From: Bog-950 sp046329535
Lineage (GTDB): Bacteria > Bacteroidota > Bacteroidia > Chitinophagales > LD1
NCBI GenBank assembly: GCA_046329535.1
Contig: JAXLUN010000002.1
Coordinates: 62,001 to 126,000, forward strand
Reading direction: 5' to 3'
DNA length: 64,000 nucleotides
A program made the position numbers and the translations under genes. Shown here piece after piece: positions 20,082 through 28,890 of the stretch (positions are counted from its first letter, which is position 1; every line of letters starts with the position of its first letter). The notes beneath the pieces were generated by a model. The model searched no databases and was not told where the DNA came from. It was given only the letters and a program-made list of their open reading frames with translations.

Positions 20082-21104
20082 TTAAACTAAGATATTATTT
20101 GTTGGTTTCAGAGGCATCGGTATATCTTTTTCGTTGAGCATTTCGCGTAAATCAATTTCAATAGCTCGGCTCATGGCGGTGATGGGTACATCATTGGCAC
20201 TTCCTTCAAACGGGCTTTCGGATGACTCACCGATTTTTTCCATCGTTGTAAATACCCATCCGGATAAGACACTGAATGGAATGTTTAGCCAGACTAACTG
20301 CTCTCCAAACTGCTCAAATTCTTTAAGCATACCCAGCGGTAACAGTAGAATAAAAATTTTGATAAACCAAAGATTCAAGGTGGCATACTGACGGGGGTAA
20401 GGAAAGTTTTTGATGCGTTCTGAAACACCCTGCTGAGTGTAAAACTCCAGCAACATTTTTTCCAGCTCCATATGCCTAAAATCTTCTATTAAGCCTTGCT
20501 CCAGTAAGCGTTTTAAATGAGCTGATTGCAGGGCAATAATTTGTGCCGCTTTATTAGCCTTAGTAATGACAAAGTCGTATTCCACTTGATTGAGATACGG
20601 CTTAAGAGCATCTTCTAAACGGCTTTCCTGCTCTTCTACTTTAAACCACTTGTTTTTATACTCTGCATTATGTGCTTTATAAATAGCCTCCCAAACGCGA
20701 GGTTCCCGCAGTTGGTATCGCATGGCCGTGAGCCATGCAAAATGACGACAATAAAGTTCACGATGAATTTCATGTAACTCAGTTTCTGAAAGTGGCTGGA
20801 TCGCGTGTTTGCTGCTCACATAGTCACGCACCATAATACCCCATGAGCGACTGGCGTTGACAATAGCCCCCCATGCTCTCCGCGCCTCCCAAAGACGGTC
20901 ATACGATGCGTTATTCTTAAACCCAACAACAAAGGCTACTGCCGTACCCAGCATAGCAATAGGCAACCAGGGTAAAGCCAGCCATTTCCATTCTAGAAAC
21001 ACATATAACGAAGTAGGGATAAAAGCAACTATCACGAGTTGATAAATGTCCCTTCTTGTCCAAATGGCAACCTCCCTGAATGTGTAATATTTTCCAGCGT
21101 GCAT
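20082..21104 (-). CDS. bestrophin family ion channel
   Basis: A 340-residue membrane protein of the bestrophin/UPF0187 family. Two N-terminal membrane segments (IVAFIPTSLYVFLEW, LPIAMLGTAVAFVVGF), then the conserved NNASYDRLWEARRAWGAIVN, two later segments around 245-285 (FIKIFILLLPLG, IPFSVLSGWVFTTMEKIGE) and the acidic GESSESPFEGSANDVP tail motif. Bestrophins are pentameric anion or cation channels; some conduct bicarbonate. Direct linkage to carbonic anhydrase favours a bicarbonate role, by inference. Confidence 0.9.
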   Translation of the reverse strand: MHAGKYYTFREVAIWTRRDIYQLVIVAFIPTSLYVFLEWKWLALPWLPIAMLGTAVAFVVGFKNNASYDRLWEARRAWGAIVNASRSWGIMVRDYVSSKHAIQPLSETELHEIHRELYCRHFAWLTAMRYQLREPRVWEAIYKAHNAEYKNKWFKVEEQESRLEDALKPYLNQVEYDFVITKANKAAQIIALQSAHLKRLLEQGLIEDFRHMELEKMLLEFYTQQGVSERIKNFPYPRQYATLNLWFIKIFILLLPLGMLKEFEQFGEQLVWLNIPFSVLSGWVFTTMEKIGESSESPFEGSANDVPITAMSRAIEIDLREMLNEKDIPMPLKPTNNILV

Positions 21105-21180
21105 AAAGTATGTAGTTTACAATGAATTAATAAGAATAAGTCGGTTTGATAATAGCTATACTTTTGAATGCGATATTTGG

Positions 21181-21582
21181 TTATTCGGTTCTCTCTTGAG
21201 AAGCTAAGAGGGCGATCACCTTCTGCTCAATCAAATCTCTTACACCGCGAAACTCTGCCTCATTCATATTGCGCGGGTCGGGTATATTCCAGTCTAAGCG
21301 ATGCTTGGCTTGTACCAAAGGGCATTCATCGCCACAACCCATCGTAATGGCGTATTCATATTCTACCTGCGGAATTTCATCCAGAGATTTAGAAGAGTGA
21401 GAACTGAGGTCGTAGCCATGTTCTTTCATGGCAACTATGGCTTTCGGATTAATTTTTCCGGATGGCCGTGAGCCTGAGCTATAGGCATTCACTTTGTCAC
21501 TACCATGAATAATGGCAAAAGCCTGGGCCATCTGGCTACGGTTACTGTTTTCTATGCAAACAAACAGGATGTTCTTTTTCAT
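21181..21582 (-). CDS. arsC: arsenate reductase, low-molecular-weight phosphatase type
   Basis: Reduces arsenate to arsenite. A 133-residue protein with the phosphatase loop CIENSNR (CX5R, Cys9 to Arg15) directly after the first strand, and a further Cys pair region (ITMGCGDECPL) that in thioredoxin-coupled ArsC enzymes supplies the disulfide cascade. The DPRNM segment is the conserved Asp loop. It follows arsM by 58 bases in the arsR-arsM-arsC order. A general protein-tyrosine phosphatase is less likely because of the context. Confidence 0.9.
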   Translation of the reverse strand: MKKNILFVCIENSNRSQMAQAFAIIHGSDKVNAYSSGSRPSGKINPKAIVAMKEHGYDLSSHSSKSLDEIPQVEYEYAITMGCGDECPLVQAKHRLDWNIPDPRNMNEAEFRGVRDLIEQKVIALLASQERTE

Positions 21583-21640
21583 ACTTAAAAATTTGTCCTG
21601 GTGGTGTTCGTTAAGAACACTGACAGGGCTGAGCGATTAT

Positions 21641-22486
21641 TTAGCTGCAGCAACCCGGAGCGCAACAAGCTTCATTCTCGGCAGGCTTCTCGGCATAAAC
21701 GGTAATACTGAAAATGCCTTTACCGCTGCTTTTATACTCCTCTATCGTCTCGCGACTAATATATCGAATCAATATATCATCAGGCACCACAATCGGTTTC
21801 TCCTTTTGGATAGCAACATTCTTAAACCCCGTTTGATGAATGATGGACATATACTTTGACTTTTGTAAAGCACCCGCCACGCAACCGGCATACATCTCAG
21901 CATCTTTTACAATTTCTTTGGGTAAATCACCTACCAGTACCACATCACTTATACTGAAATGTCCGCCCGGCTTCAACACCCGGAAAATTTCTCCGAATGC
22001 CTCATCTTTATCAGGCACCAGATTTAAAACGCAATTGCTGACTACCACATCGGCTACGTTTCCTCCCACCGGTATTTTTTCAATATCCCCCTGACGAAAC
22101 TCTACATTATTAAATCCAAGTTTATCGGCATTCAGGCGAGCCTTATCAATCATGGCTTCGGTAAAATCAATGCCTATCACCTTACCTGCCTCGCCAGTTT
22201 CGTGGCGGGCAACAAAACAATCATTACCGGCACCACTGCCCAGATCAATCACTACATCGCCTTTTTTAATTTTAGCGTATTGAGTAGGTAACCCACAACC
22301 CAAGCCTAAATCAGCATCGGCATTGTAGCCTTTCATTTTGGTGTAGTCATCGCTCATGATGTTATACACCTCGTTAGAACATGCGCCTGCTCCGCAGCAG
22401 CTGCTCATGTTGTCTTCTTTACTTTGTAAAGCTATTTCGGTGTACTTCTGCTTTACGGTTTCTTTAATTGTTTCGGAGGTTTCCAT
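21641..22486 (-). CDS. arsM: arsenite S-adenosylmethionine methyltransferase
   Basis: Methylates arsenite, using SAM. From the ATG at 22486 the protein has 281 residues. The Rossmann motif VIDLGSGAGND, then IGIDFTEAMIDKAR, SNCVLNLVPDK and RVLKPGGHFSISD are typical. Cysteines for arsenite are present: SSCCGAGAC near residue 30, GLGCGLP near 64, and GCVAGAL in mid-protein; a Cys-rich tail (CCAPGCCS) ends the protein. It lies 26 bases after arsR. Confidence 0.93.
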   Translation of the reverse strand: METSETIKETVKQKYTEIALQSKEDNMSSCCGAGACSNEVYNIMSDDYTKMKGYNADADLGLGCGLPTQYAKIKKGDVVIDLGSGAGNDCFVARHETGEAGKVIGIDFTEAMIDKARLNADKLGFNNVEFRQGDIEKIPVGGNVADVVVSNCVLNLVPDKDEAFGEIFRVLKPGGHFSISDVVLVGDLPKEIVKDAEMYAGCVAGALQKSKYMSIIHQTGFKNVAIQKEKPIVVPDDILIRYISRETIEEYKSSGKGIFSITVYAEKPAENEACCAPGCCS

Positions 22487-22512
22487 ATAAATTGATTTAT
22501 GATGATGAATGA

Positions 22513-22851
22513 TTAACAGCAATTGCGTTTCTCTTCAAAACTCTTGGCTTTATGAAAAAACTGAGCAAACGTTTTCTCAAAACGTTCAAATACTTTCCAG
22601 TTGATACAGTAACAGGATTTTGTACCGTCTACCGTTCCGGTAATTACTCCGGCTTTCAGCAACTCCTTCAAGTGCTGTGACACGGTTGACTGTGCCAAAG
22701 GAAGCACCTCAACAATCTCTCCGCAGATACACGTTTCACACTTTGCAATTTCTTTAAGAATAGCAATACGAGCCGGATGGCTGAGCGCTTTGGCAAAATC
22801 AGCTAATTCTATCTGAGTCTTATCGAACTCTTCTTTTTTGTTTACAGCCAT
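22513..22851 (-). CDS. arsR: ArsR family metalloregulator
   Basis: A winged-helix repressor of 112 residues that releases DNA on binding arsenite. The HTH is LPLAQSTVSQHLKELLKAGV. Cys38, Cys41 and Cys43 (KCETCICGE) are positioned as in the alpha3 arsenite site ELCVCDL of classic ArsR. A Cys pair also ends the protein (KRNCC). It heads the arsRMC operon; a dyad overlapping its own promoter (22866-22883) is a likely operator. Confidence 0.93.
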   Translation of the reverse strand: MAVNKKEEFDKTQIELADFAKALSHPARIAILKEIAKCETCICGEIVEVLPLAQSTVSQHLKELLKAGVITGTVDGTKSCYCINWKVFERFEKTFAQFFHKAKSFEEKRNCC

Positions 22852-22865
22852 ATCACTTTATCTTA

Positions 22866-22903
22866 TATCGCAAATATACGATAAATAAAAGGACAAATCC
22901 AAA
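22866..22903 (-). promoter_or_regulatory. arsR promoter with overlapping operator dyad
   Basis: Minus-strand TTTG (22900-22903), a 21-base spacer and TATATTTG (22871-22878) form a Bacteroidota promoter. The -7 box is flanked by the dyad TATCG (22866-22870) and CGATA (22879-22883), well placed for ArsR to block polymerase. Predicted start lies about 15 bases before the arsR ATG. Confidence 0.68.
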
Positions 22904-22914
22904 TCTCTTTTTGA

Positions 22915-23145
22915 TTAGCCTATCCGGTCAATCTCCGCAGCTAGTTGACGATCCCTGTTTGTTACTATGTTTCCTGCGCTGTGGGTGCGCAATGTAATCT
23001 CTACTTTATTCCATACGTTACTCCATTCCGGATGGTGGTCGAGTTTTTCGACCAGCATGGCTACCCGGGTCATAAAGGCAAATGCTTCTGAAAAGTCAGT
23101 AAACATAAAGGTTCTTTTGAGCGAATTGTTTTCTTCTATCCACAT
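22915..23145 (-). CDS. 4a-hydroxytetrahydrobiopterin dehydratase (PCD/DCoH)
   Basis: Small enzyme (76 residues) that recycles the pterin cofactor of aromatic amino acid hydroxylases or acts on other pterins. The family core is plain: FMTRVAMLVEKLDHHPEW with the catalytic His pair, then VEITLRTHSAGNIVTNRD. It is shorter at the N-terminus than the usual 95-110 residues, lacking the first strand. It is separated from the M42 peptidase gene by a hairpin. Confidence 0.88.
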   Translation of the reverse strand: MWIEENNSLKRTFMFTDFSEAFAFMTRVAMLVEKLDHHPEWSNVWNKVEITLRTHSAGNIVTNRDRQLAAEIDRIG

Positions 23146-23161
23146 GCCATAAAATGATGAA

Positions 23162-23181
23162 CCCTCTCGGTTGGGAGAGGG
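23162..23181 (-). terminator. hairpin between M42 peptidase and PCD genes
   Basis: CCCTCTC (23162-23168) and GAGAGGG (23175-23181) with a six-base loop. The T-content after it on the minus strand is modest (TTCATCATTTT), so it may attenuate rather than fully terminate. Confidence 0.5.
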
Positions 23182-23193
23182 CTTTGGTATTAT

Positions 23194-24246
23194 TTATCTG
23201 AAACTCCAGTCGTAGGTATGGAGGTTGCTTACACAAAGTTTGAGCAAATCAATATTGCCTTTTATATCGGCCTTGTGTGCCATTTCAATAACTGAATGAA
23301 TATGACGGGTTGGAATAGATACCGCTCCGGCAATAGTTCCATAAGTGGCCATGCGCTGCATTCCTGCTGTATCAGTGCCACCAGCTGGAAGCAATTCGTT
23401 CTGCCATTTTATTTGGGCACCATCGGCCTGCTCTTTCATAAAGCGCACCATACGGTAATCGCAGATGGCAGAGGAGTCCATAATTTTAATGGCTACGCCT
23501 TCGCCTAGTTTAGTAACACTTTCTTCCGGCTTAGCGCCCGGAGTATCGAAAGCTATAGTTGTATCAATGCAGAAACTGAACTCGGCATTGATGTGGTGAG
23601 CCGCTACCTGTGCCCCACGAATACCTACTTCCTCCTGAACGGTAAATACTCCGTAAAAATCGAAAGGAATTTCTCTCCCTTTTAGCTCACGCAGTGTTTC
23701 AATTAAAATAAAAACAGCTACGCGGTTATCAATGCTCTTGCAGTTTACGCAATCGCCCATTTCAATCAACTCACGTTCGCGGGTTACTACATTGCCTACT
23801 TCGACAATCTTTATCACCTCTTCTTTCTTCATACCCAGGTCAATGAAGTAATCATTGAGAGTCATGCTCTTACCACGCTCTTCGGGTGTCATTAAATGTA
23901 TGGGTTTTGAACCCATTACACCCATCACATCTTTTTTGCCATGTACCACCACGCGTTGTGAGGTAAGTGTCTTGGGGTCGAAGCCACCCAGTGGGTGGAA
24001 CCGTAAAAATCCGTTATCGTCAATGTGATGAATGATGAAGCCAATTTCATCCATGTGAGCAGCTGCCATTACTTTTTTATCACTGCTTTTGCCTTTCTTA
24101 ACTGCAATAAGGTTACCCATGTTATCGACTGAAACACTGTCGGCAATGTCTTTGAGTTCGCGGGTGATAAGTTCGCGCACTTTCTGTTCGTGGCCGGGAA
24201 CACCGGGTACTTCACAAATTTCTTTTAATAAAGAAACGTTAATCAT
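23194..24246 (-). CDS. M42 family metallopeptidase
   Basis: A 350-residue aminopeptidase of the tetrahedral TET/M42 group. Metal and catalytic residues are visible: AAHMDEIGFI (His, Asp), SIDNRV (bridging Asp), QEEVGIRGA (catalytic Glu pair), FCIDT (Asp) and PTRHIHS (His). It begins ISLLKEICEVPGVPGHE-like as family members do. Cytosolic, cleaving N-terminal residues from peptides; specificity not predictable. Same strand as pyruvate kinase, 83 bases downstream of it. Confidence 0.93.
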   Translation of the reverse strand: MINVSLLKEICEVPGVPGHEQKVRELITRELKDIADSVSVDNMGNLIAVKKGKSSDKKVMAAAHMDEIGFIIHHIDDNGFLRFHPLGGFDPKTLTSQRVVVHGKKDVMGVMGSKPIHLMTPEERGKSMTLNDYFIDLGMKKEEVIKIVEVGNVVTRERELIEMGDCVNCKSIDNRVAVFILIETLRELKGREIPFDFYGVFTVQEEVGIRGAQVAAHHINAEFSFCIDTTIAFDTPGAKPEESVTKLGEGVAIKIMDSSAICDYRMVRFMKEQADGAQIKWQNELLPAGGTDTAGMQRMATYGTIAGAVSIPTRHIHSVIEMAHKADIKGNIDLLKLCVSNLHTYDWSFR

Positions 24247-24329
24247 TTGTAGAGAGTTAATAGTTATTAGTGAATAGTTAATTGTAAAAACAGCACGGCA
24301 AACTTAGAATTTTGATGGAAACGAAACAT

Positions 24330-25760
24330 CTATTCAACCATAGATACTTTGACCATGTTGGCTCTTCCTTTATTAGCCAGTGGCATGCTGCCGATGTTTA
24401 CCACAATATCTTTCGTCTTTAACAGATTAAACTCTTTCAGTGTTTTAATCACATCGCGGATAGAGGTATCGGTACCTACAAACTTATTGTAGTGAAACGC
24501 CCTAACTCCCCAGCACATACTGAGTGTGTTGAGCAAATCTGTATTTTCTGTAAAAATGAATATGTCGGCCTTGGGTCGGTAGCTGGAAAGCATAAAAGCG
24601 GTATATCCGCTAAAGGTCATTCCAATAATGGCTCGTGCGCCAAGCTCTGAACTCATGCGGGCTGCATTGTAACAGATTGCGTCACTAATAAAGGAGCCTG
24701 AAGTTCGTTCGGCTTTTAGCTCTTTATCATAAATAATATCGGCCTGCTCTATGTTAGTCAGAATTTTTTCCATCACCTGTATCACTTTCACCGGGTGCTT
24801 TCCGGTAGAGGTCTCTCCGCTTAGCATAACGCCATCGGTGCCGTCAATTACTGCATTGGCCACATCGGTTATCTCTGCACGGGTAGGGTTCGGATTTTCA
24901 ATCATGCTATCCATCATTTGCGTAGCTACTACTACCGGCTTTGCCAGTTTAATACACCGCAGAATGATATCTTTTTGAATCAAGGGCATTCGCTCCTGAG
25001 GAACTTCTACGGCCAAATCTCCGCGAGCTATCATAATGCCATCACTTACCTTAATGATCTCCTCAATCTCTTCCAGAGCTTCAGGCTTTTCGATTTTTGA
25101 CATCACCTTCATATAAGAGTTCTTCCGACCGATGATTCTCTTCAATTCCAAAACATCTTCGGGAGAGCGGACAAAAGAAAGAGCAATCCAGTTAGCTCCA
25201 TTCGCAATGGCAAACTTTAAATCGCGTTTATCTTTTTCGGTCAGTGCGGGAACCGTGGTTTTGGTATCGGGCAGGTTTACTCCTTTATTGTTACTTATTT
25301 TCCCTCCGGTTACCACTCTGGCTATGATTTTATCTTTTCGATTGGTCGAAAGCACTTTCAGTTCAATGCGGCCGTCATCAATTAAAATAGCATCGCCAAT
25401 CGCCACTTCTTTAGGCAAAGGAGGATAGCTGATATATATCTTTTTGAATGTGCTGATACAAACCTTATTAGTTATTTCTACCTCCCGACCTTGCTCTAAA
25501 ACCTCCATATTATCCCGCACCTCACCAATTCTTATTTTGGGGCCCTGTAAGTCCGCCAGTATGGCAATGTTTAGGTTGTGCTTCTTATTAATCTGCCTTA
25601 CCCGCTGATAACCCTCAATATGCTGAGTGTGGTCGCCATGGCTCATATTAAAGCGAAACACATCGACCCCAGCCCGAACCATATTCTCCATCGTTTCAAT
25701 GTTGGCACAGGCCGGACCATAGGTTGCTATTATCTTGGTTTTATTAACTCTTACTTTCAT
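24330..25760 (-). CDS. pyk: pyruvate kinase
   Basis: Glycolytic enzyme converting phosphoenolpyruvate and ADP to pyruvate and ATP. A 476-residue protein with the full set of motifs: TKIIATYGPA, FRFNMSHGDH, ADLQGPKIRIG, the active-site MSKIEKPEALEEIEEI with catalytic Lys, GIMIARGDLAVEVP and DGVMLSGETSTGKHPV. The C-terminal allosteric domain ends VNIGSMPLANKGRANM. It starts 30 bases after the IPExxxVDY gene stop, a common Bacteroidota pairing. Confidence 0.97.
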   Translation of the reverse strand: MKVRVNKTKIIATYGPACANIETMENMVRAGVDVFRFNMSHGDHTQHIEGYQRVRQINKKHNLNIAILADLQGPKIRIGEVRDNMEVLEQGREVEITNKVCISTFKKIYISYPPLPKEVAIGDAILIDDGRIELKVLSTNRKDKIIARVVTGGKISNNKGVNLPDTKTTVPALTEKDKRDLKFAIANGANWIALSFVRSPEDVLELKRIIGRKNSYMKVMSKIEKPEALEEIEEIIKVSDGIMIARGDLAVEVPQERMPLIQKDIILRCIKLAKPVVVATQMMDSMIENPNPTRAEITDVANAVIDGTDGVMLSGETSTGKHPVKVIQVMEKILTNIEQADIIYDKELKAERTSGSFISDAICYNAARMSSELGARAIIGMTFSGYTAFMLSSYRPKADIFIFTENTDLLNTLSMCWGVRAFHYNKFVGTDTSIRDVIKTLKEFNLLKTKDIVVNIGSMPLANKGRANMVKVSMVE

Positions 25761-25790
25761 ATTCTTATCATCCGGTTTTAAGCTGCTGTT

Positions 25791-26258
25791 CTATTTGAAT
25801 CGTTTTCGGGTAACGGGCTTCTGGGTTATCTTCTCTTCCCGATAAACCAGGCGGTCTTTGCTCTTAATTTTCTTCAACGGAATTTCGGCCGTCATAACTA
25901 CTTCCGGAAACTGCTTGATACCATTCATCAGGGCGCCCATTTCATCTTCACTGTATTTACCTTTTATCTGAATTACGTAATCGAAATTGCTGATTTCGGG
26001 AAGCAGCACCTCGTTCAGGTTTTTGTTGCTGAAAACAATGAACTGATTCTTATCCTGTTCTTCGCCCGACTTGAAAACACTGAACTGTATAACCCTTGAA
26101 CGGTCGGTAGGCTCAAAAGTTTGGTCATTCAGTTTCCGAAAATCGCAATTGAGTAAGTTATTCAGATGATAACAGAGTTTATACTCTTTTAATGAGGACG
26201 CCAACCCGACTAATTTGTAGTCGATAGAAAGCTCATTTATTATTTTCTTATCTGCCAT
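25791..26258 (-). CDS. IPExxxVDY family protein
   Basis: A 155-residue cytosolic protein restricted, as far as I know, to Bacteroidota. The name-giving motif appears as LPEISNFDYVIQIKG, and the N-terminal YKLVGLASSLKEYKLCYHLN matches the family pattern. A basic C-terminus (KKIKSKDRLVYREEKITQKPV) follows. Biochemical role unknown. It precedes pyruvate kinase by 30 bases and is divergent from acpP. Confidence 0.82.
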   Translation of the reverse strand: MADKKIINELSIDYKLVGLASSLKEYKLCYHLNNLLNCDFRKLNDQTFEPTDRSRVIQFSVFKSGEEQDKNQFIVFSNKNLNEVLLPEISNFDYVIQIKGKYSEDEMGALMNGIKQFPEVVMTAEIPLKKIKSKDRLVYREEKITQKPVTRKRFK

Positions 26259-26357
26259 TGTAACGAATCACATATCAAAATTACAATTCGTTGCTAAAGT
26301 AGCTTATTGCCTCAATTTCAGGAGGTTTTATGGGGTATTAACAGAGGTAAACATTTT

Positions 26358-26388
26358 TTTGTCAAAGGGCGGGATGTTTTTATTTTCG
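26358..26388 (+). promoter_or_regulatory. acpP promoter
   Basis: TTTG (26358-26361), a 19-base spacer, and TATTTTCG (26381-26388), one base off TAnnTTTG. It ends 24 bases before the acpP ATG. Confidence 0.6.
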
Positions 26389-26412
26389 CACCACATTTAA
26401 AACCAAACAGAC

Positions 26413-26652
26413 ATGTCAAACATCGCAGAAAGAGTTAAAAAAATCATCGTAGATAAGTTGGGTGTTGAGGAGAGTCAGGTGACCCCTGAGGCAAGTTTCA
26501 CCAACGATCTGGGCGCAGATTCGTTAGACACGGTGGAGCTGATTATGGAATTTGAAAAAGAATTCAACATCTCTATACCGGATGAACAAGCCGAAACGAT
26601 TGGCACCGTAGGTCAGGCAATAGAATACCTGGAAAAAACCGTTAGCAAATAA
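26413..26652 (+). CDS. acpP: acyl carrier protein
   Basis: Carries growing acyl chains on a phosphopantetheine arm in fatty-acid synthesis. A 79-residue acidic protein; Ser37 in GADSLDTVEL is the attachment site. Start is fixed by length and by the promoter 24 bases upstream. A strong terminator separates it from fabF, as expected for a gene expressed well above its neighbours. The AcpS that modifies it is encoded at 52.8-53.2 kb. Confidence 0.98.
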   Translation: MSNIAERVKKIIVDKLGVEESQVTPEASFTNDLGADSLDTVELIMEFEKEFNISIPDEQAETIGTVGQAIEYLEKTVSK

Positions 26653-26677
26653 TAAGCAGTTTTTAAAAAATTGAAAG

Positions 26678-26710
26678 GTGGCAGATGAATAATCTGCCAC
26701 TTTGTTTTTA
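26678..26710 (+). terminator. terminator after acpP
   Basis: Nine-base stem GTGGCAGAT/ATCTGCCAC with loop GAATA at 26678-26700, followed by TTTGTTTTTA. Confidence 0.88.
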
Positions 26711-26778
26711 TAATAGTGCCATCAAAGTTTAACCAACCTCAAACAGGTTAGCTAAAACTCTAAAAACAAGCAGGATAC

Positions 26779-28032
26779 ATGGTATTGAAACGAGTGGTAG
26801 TTACAGGTATTGGAGCATTAACCCCGATTGGAAACACAGCCCCGGATTTTTGGCGCAACCTGCTTGCCGGAGTAAGCGGTGCCGGCCCCATTACCCGTTT
26901 TGATACCTCAAAATTCCGAACCCGTTTTGCCTGCGAGGTCAAAAATTTCGATCCCTACCAATTCATTGACAGGAAAGAAGTTAAGCGAATTGACCGATTT
27001 ACCCAGTATGCTTTGGTGAGCAGTGATGAGGCAATTCGCGATGCAGGATTAGATACCGCATCTATTAATAAAGACCGAGTAGGAGTAATCTGGGGCTCTG
27101 GGGTAGGGGGACTGGATGTATTTCATGAGGAAATTATAGCCTATGCCAAAGGCGATGGAACCCCGCGTTTTAATCCGTTTTACGTACCCAAAATGATAAT
27201 TGACATTGCTGCCGGGCTTATCTCCATGCGTTGGGGGTACCGAGGTCCCAATTATGCCACCGTGGCAGCCTGTGCTACTTCCAATGTAGCCATGATTGAT
27301 GCCTTTAACCTGATTCGATTGAATAAAGCCTCTGTATTTGTAACCGGTGGTTCAGAGGCTCCTATCAGTCCTGGAGGAGTGGGTGGTTTTAATGCCATGC
27401 GTGCGTTGAGTGAGCGGAATGATTCACCGGAAACAGCATCAAGACCTTTTGATAAAGACCGCGATGGCTTTGTTATTGGCGAGGGTGCAGGCTCCATTGT
27501 TCTGGAAGAGTTAGAGCATGCGCTGGCTCGCGGTGCCAAGATTTATTGCGAACTGGTGGGTGGCGGAATGAGTGCTGATGCCTATCATTTAACCGCCCCA
27601 CATCCCGAAGGATTAGGTGCCGCTTTGGTCATGAACAATACTTTGGAAGATGCCAATCTGAACCCAGCAGATGTAGACTATATTAATGTGCATGGCACCT
27701 CTACTCCATTGGGTGACTTAGCCGAACTGGCCGCCATTAAAAAAGTGTTTGGTGAGCATGCGTATAAAATGAATATATCGTCTACCAAATCAATGACCGG
27801 CCACCTTTTAGGTGCGGCAGGAGCCGTAGAAGCTATTGCCAGCATTATGGCTATTCGAGAAAACATAGTACCGCCAACCATTAATCACTTTACCGATGAT
27901 CCGGCCATTGATTCGGGACTAAATCTTACATTTAATCAACCACAGAAGCGCGTGGTCAATGTTGCCATGAGCAATGGATTTGGTTTTGGCGGGCATAATG
28001 CAACAGTAGTTTTCAGAAAATATAACGGCTAA
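26779..28032 (+). CDS. fabF: beta-ketoacyl-ACP synthase II
   Basis: Condensing enzyme of fatty-acid elongation, 417 residues. The Cys-His-His triad is intact: Cys165 in ACATSN, His305 in VHGTSTPLGD and His342 in TGHLLGAAG, and the C-terminal GFGFGGHNATVVF loop is conserved. It begins MVLKRVVVTGIGALTPIGN. It follows acpP and precedes rnc by 18 bases, the usual order in this phylum. Confidence 0.97.
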   Translation: MVLKRVVVTGIGALTPIGNTAPDFWRNLLAGVSGAGPITRFDTSKFRTRFACEVKNFDPYQFIDRKEVKRIDRFTQYALVSSDEAIRDAGLDTASINKDRVGVIWGSGVGGLDVFHEEIIAYAKGDGTPRFNPFYVPKMIIDIAAGLISMRWGYRGPNYATVAACATSNVAMIDAFNLIRLNKASVFVTGGSEAPISPGGVGGFNAMRALSERNDSPETASRPFDKDRDGFVIGEGAGSIVLEELEHALARGAKIYCELVGGGMSADAYHLTAPHPEGLGAALVMNNTLEDANLNPADVDYINVHGTSTPLGDLAELAAIKKVFGEHAYKMNISSTKSMTGHLLGAAGAVEAIASIMAIRENIVPPTINHFTDDPAIDSGLNLTFNQPQKRVVNVAMSNGFGFGGHNATVVFRKYNG

Positions 28033-28050
28033 AGGTTTAACCCTTATCCT

Positions 28051-28773
28051 TTGATACGCAAAATATACAACACTTTTTTTTCTACAGATAAGCAGCTGGC
28101 CTCGTACATCCGGAGCATTACGGGCATTACACCCACCAATCTGAAGCTGTATAAGCAGGTTTTTCAGCATCGGTCAAAATTTAATGAGCCCAAAGAAAAT
28201 AACGAGCGACTGGAACTTTTAGGCGACTCGATTCTGGGAGCTATCGTTTGCGAGTTTATTTTTAAAAAGTATCCTTATAAGGAAGAAGGCTTTATGACCG
28301 AGTTACGTTCAAAAATTGTGAACCGTAAGTCGCTGAATATTGTGGGAACCAAACTGGGGCTCATTGAAAAGCTGAATTTCAACCGAAGAAGCATGAATGA
28401 TGTTTCGAAAGATCTGGCAGGCAATACCTTTGAAGCTTTAGTAGGAGCGGTATATCTCGATGCCGGTTTTGAAGCCACCCGTACATTTATTTTACGCAGA
28501 GTGCTCAAGAACCTGATTGATGTAGAGGAACTGGAACAAACCAATACCGATTACAAAAGCCAGATGTTTCACTATGTGCAGCGTGAAGGAAAGAGTATTG
28601 ACTTTAAAGTAGTTGAAGAGCGCAATAAAAACCGCAGAGCCTATTTTGTGATAGACCTGGAGATAAACGGAACTATATTGGCAAGGGGGGAAGGGTTTAG
28701 TAAAAAAGTAGCCGAGCAAAATGCTGCCATGAATGCACTGAATATATTGGGTGAAAACACGAACACCAAGTAA
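28051..28773 (+). CDS. rnc: ribonuclease III
   Basis: Double-strand-specific endoribonuclease that processes pre-rRNA; the stems flanking 16S and 23S in this window are its expected substrates. A 240-residue protein with the signature ERLELLGDSILG and acidic residues of the active site, then a double-stranded RNA-binding domain from about residue 165 (DYKSQMFHYVQREG ... KKVAEQNAAMNAL). The start codon is TTG at 28051; a stop lies just upstream in frame and no better ATG is seen. It follows fabF by 18 bases. Confidence 0.95.
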   Translation: MIRKIYNTFFSTDKQLASYIRSITGITPTNLKLYKQVFQHRSKFNEPKENNERLELLGDSILGAIVCEFIFKKYPYKEEGFMTELRSKIVNRKSLNIVGTKLGLIEKLNFNRRSMNDVSKDLAGNTFEALVGAVYLDAGFEATRTFILRRVLKNLIDVEELEQTNTDYKSQMFHYVQREGKSIDFKVVEERNKNRRAYFVIDLEINGTILARGEGFSKKVAEQNAAMNALNILGENTNTK

Positions 28774-28856
28774 CGGAAGGCTTTTCTTTTCCATCGGTTA
28801 ACCAGTTAAAAAGATCACTATCCGTTATAACTTTCAAATATCTTCATTTGCAATAG

Positions 28857-28886
28857 TTGTAGACACAATATTTTCACTTACATTTG
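28857..28886 (+). promoter_or_regulatory. marR promoter with TTGTnnnnACAA operator
   Basis: TTG (28857-28859), a 19-base spacer and TACATTTG (28879-28886) form the promoter. The -33 element is embedded in TTGTAGACACAA (28857-28868), an imperfect dyad matching the operator before the next gene. The -7 box ends four bases before the ATG, so the message is probably leaderless. Confidence 0.7.
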
Positions 28887-28890
28887 CCTT

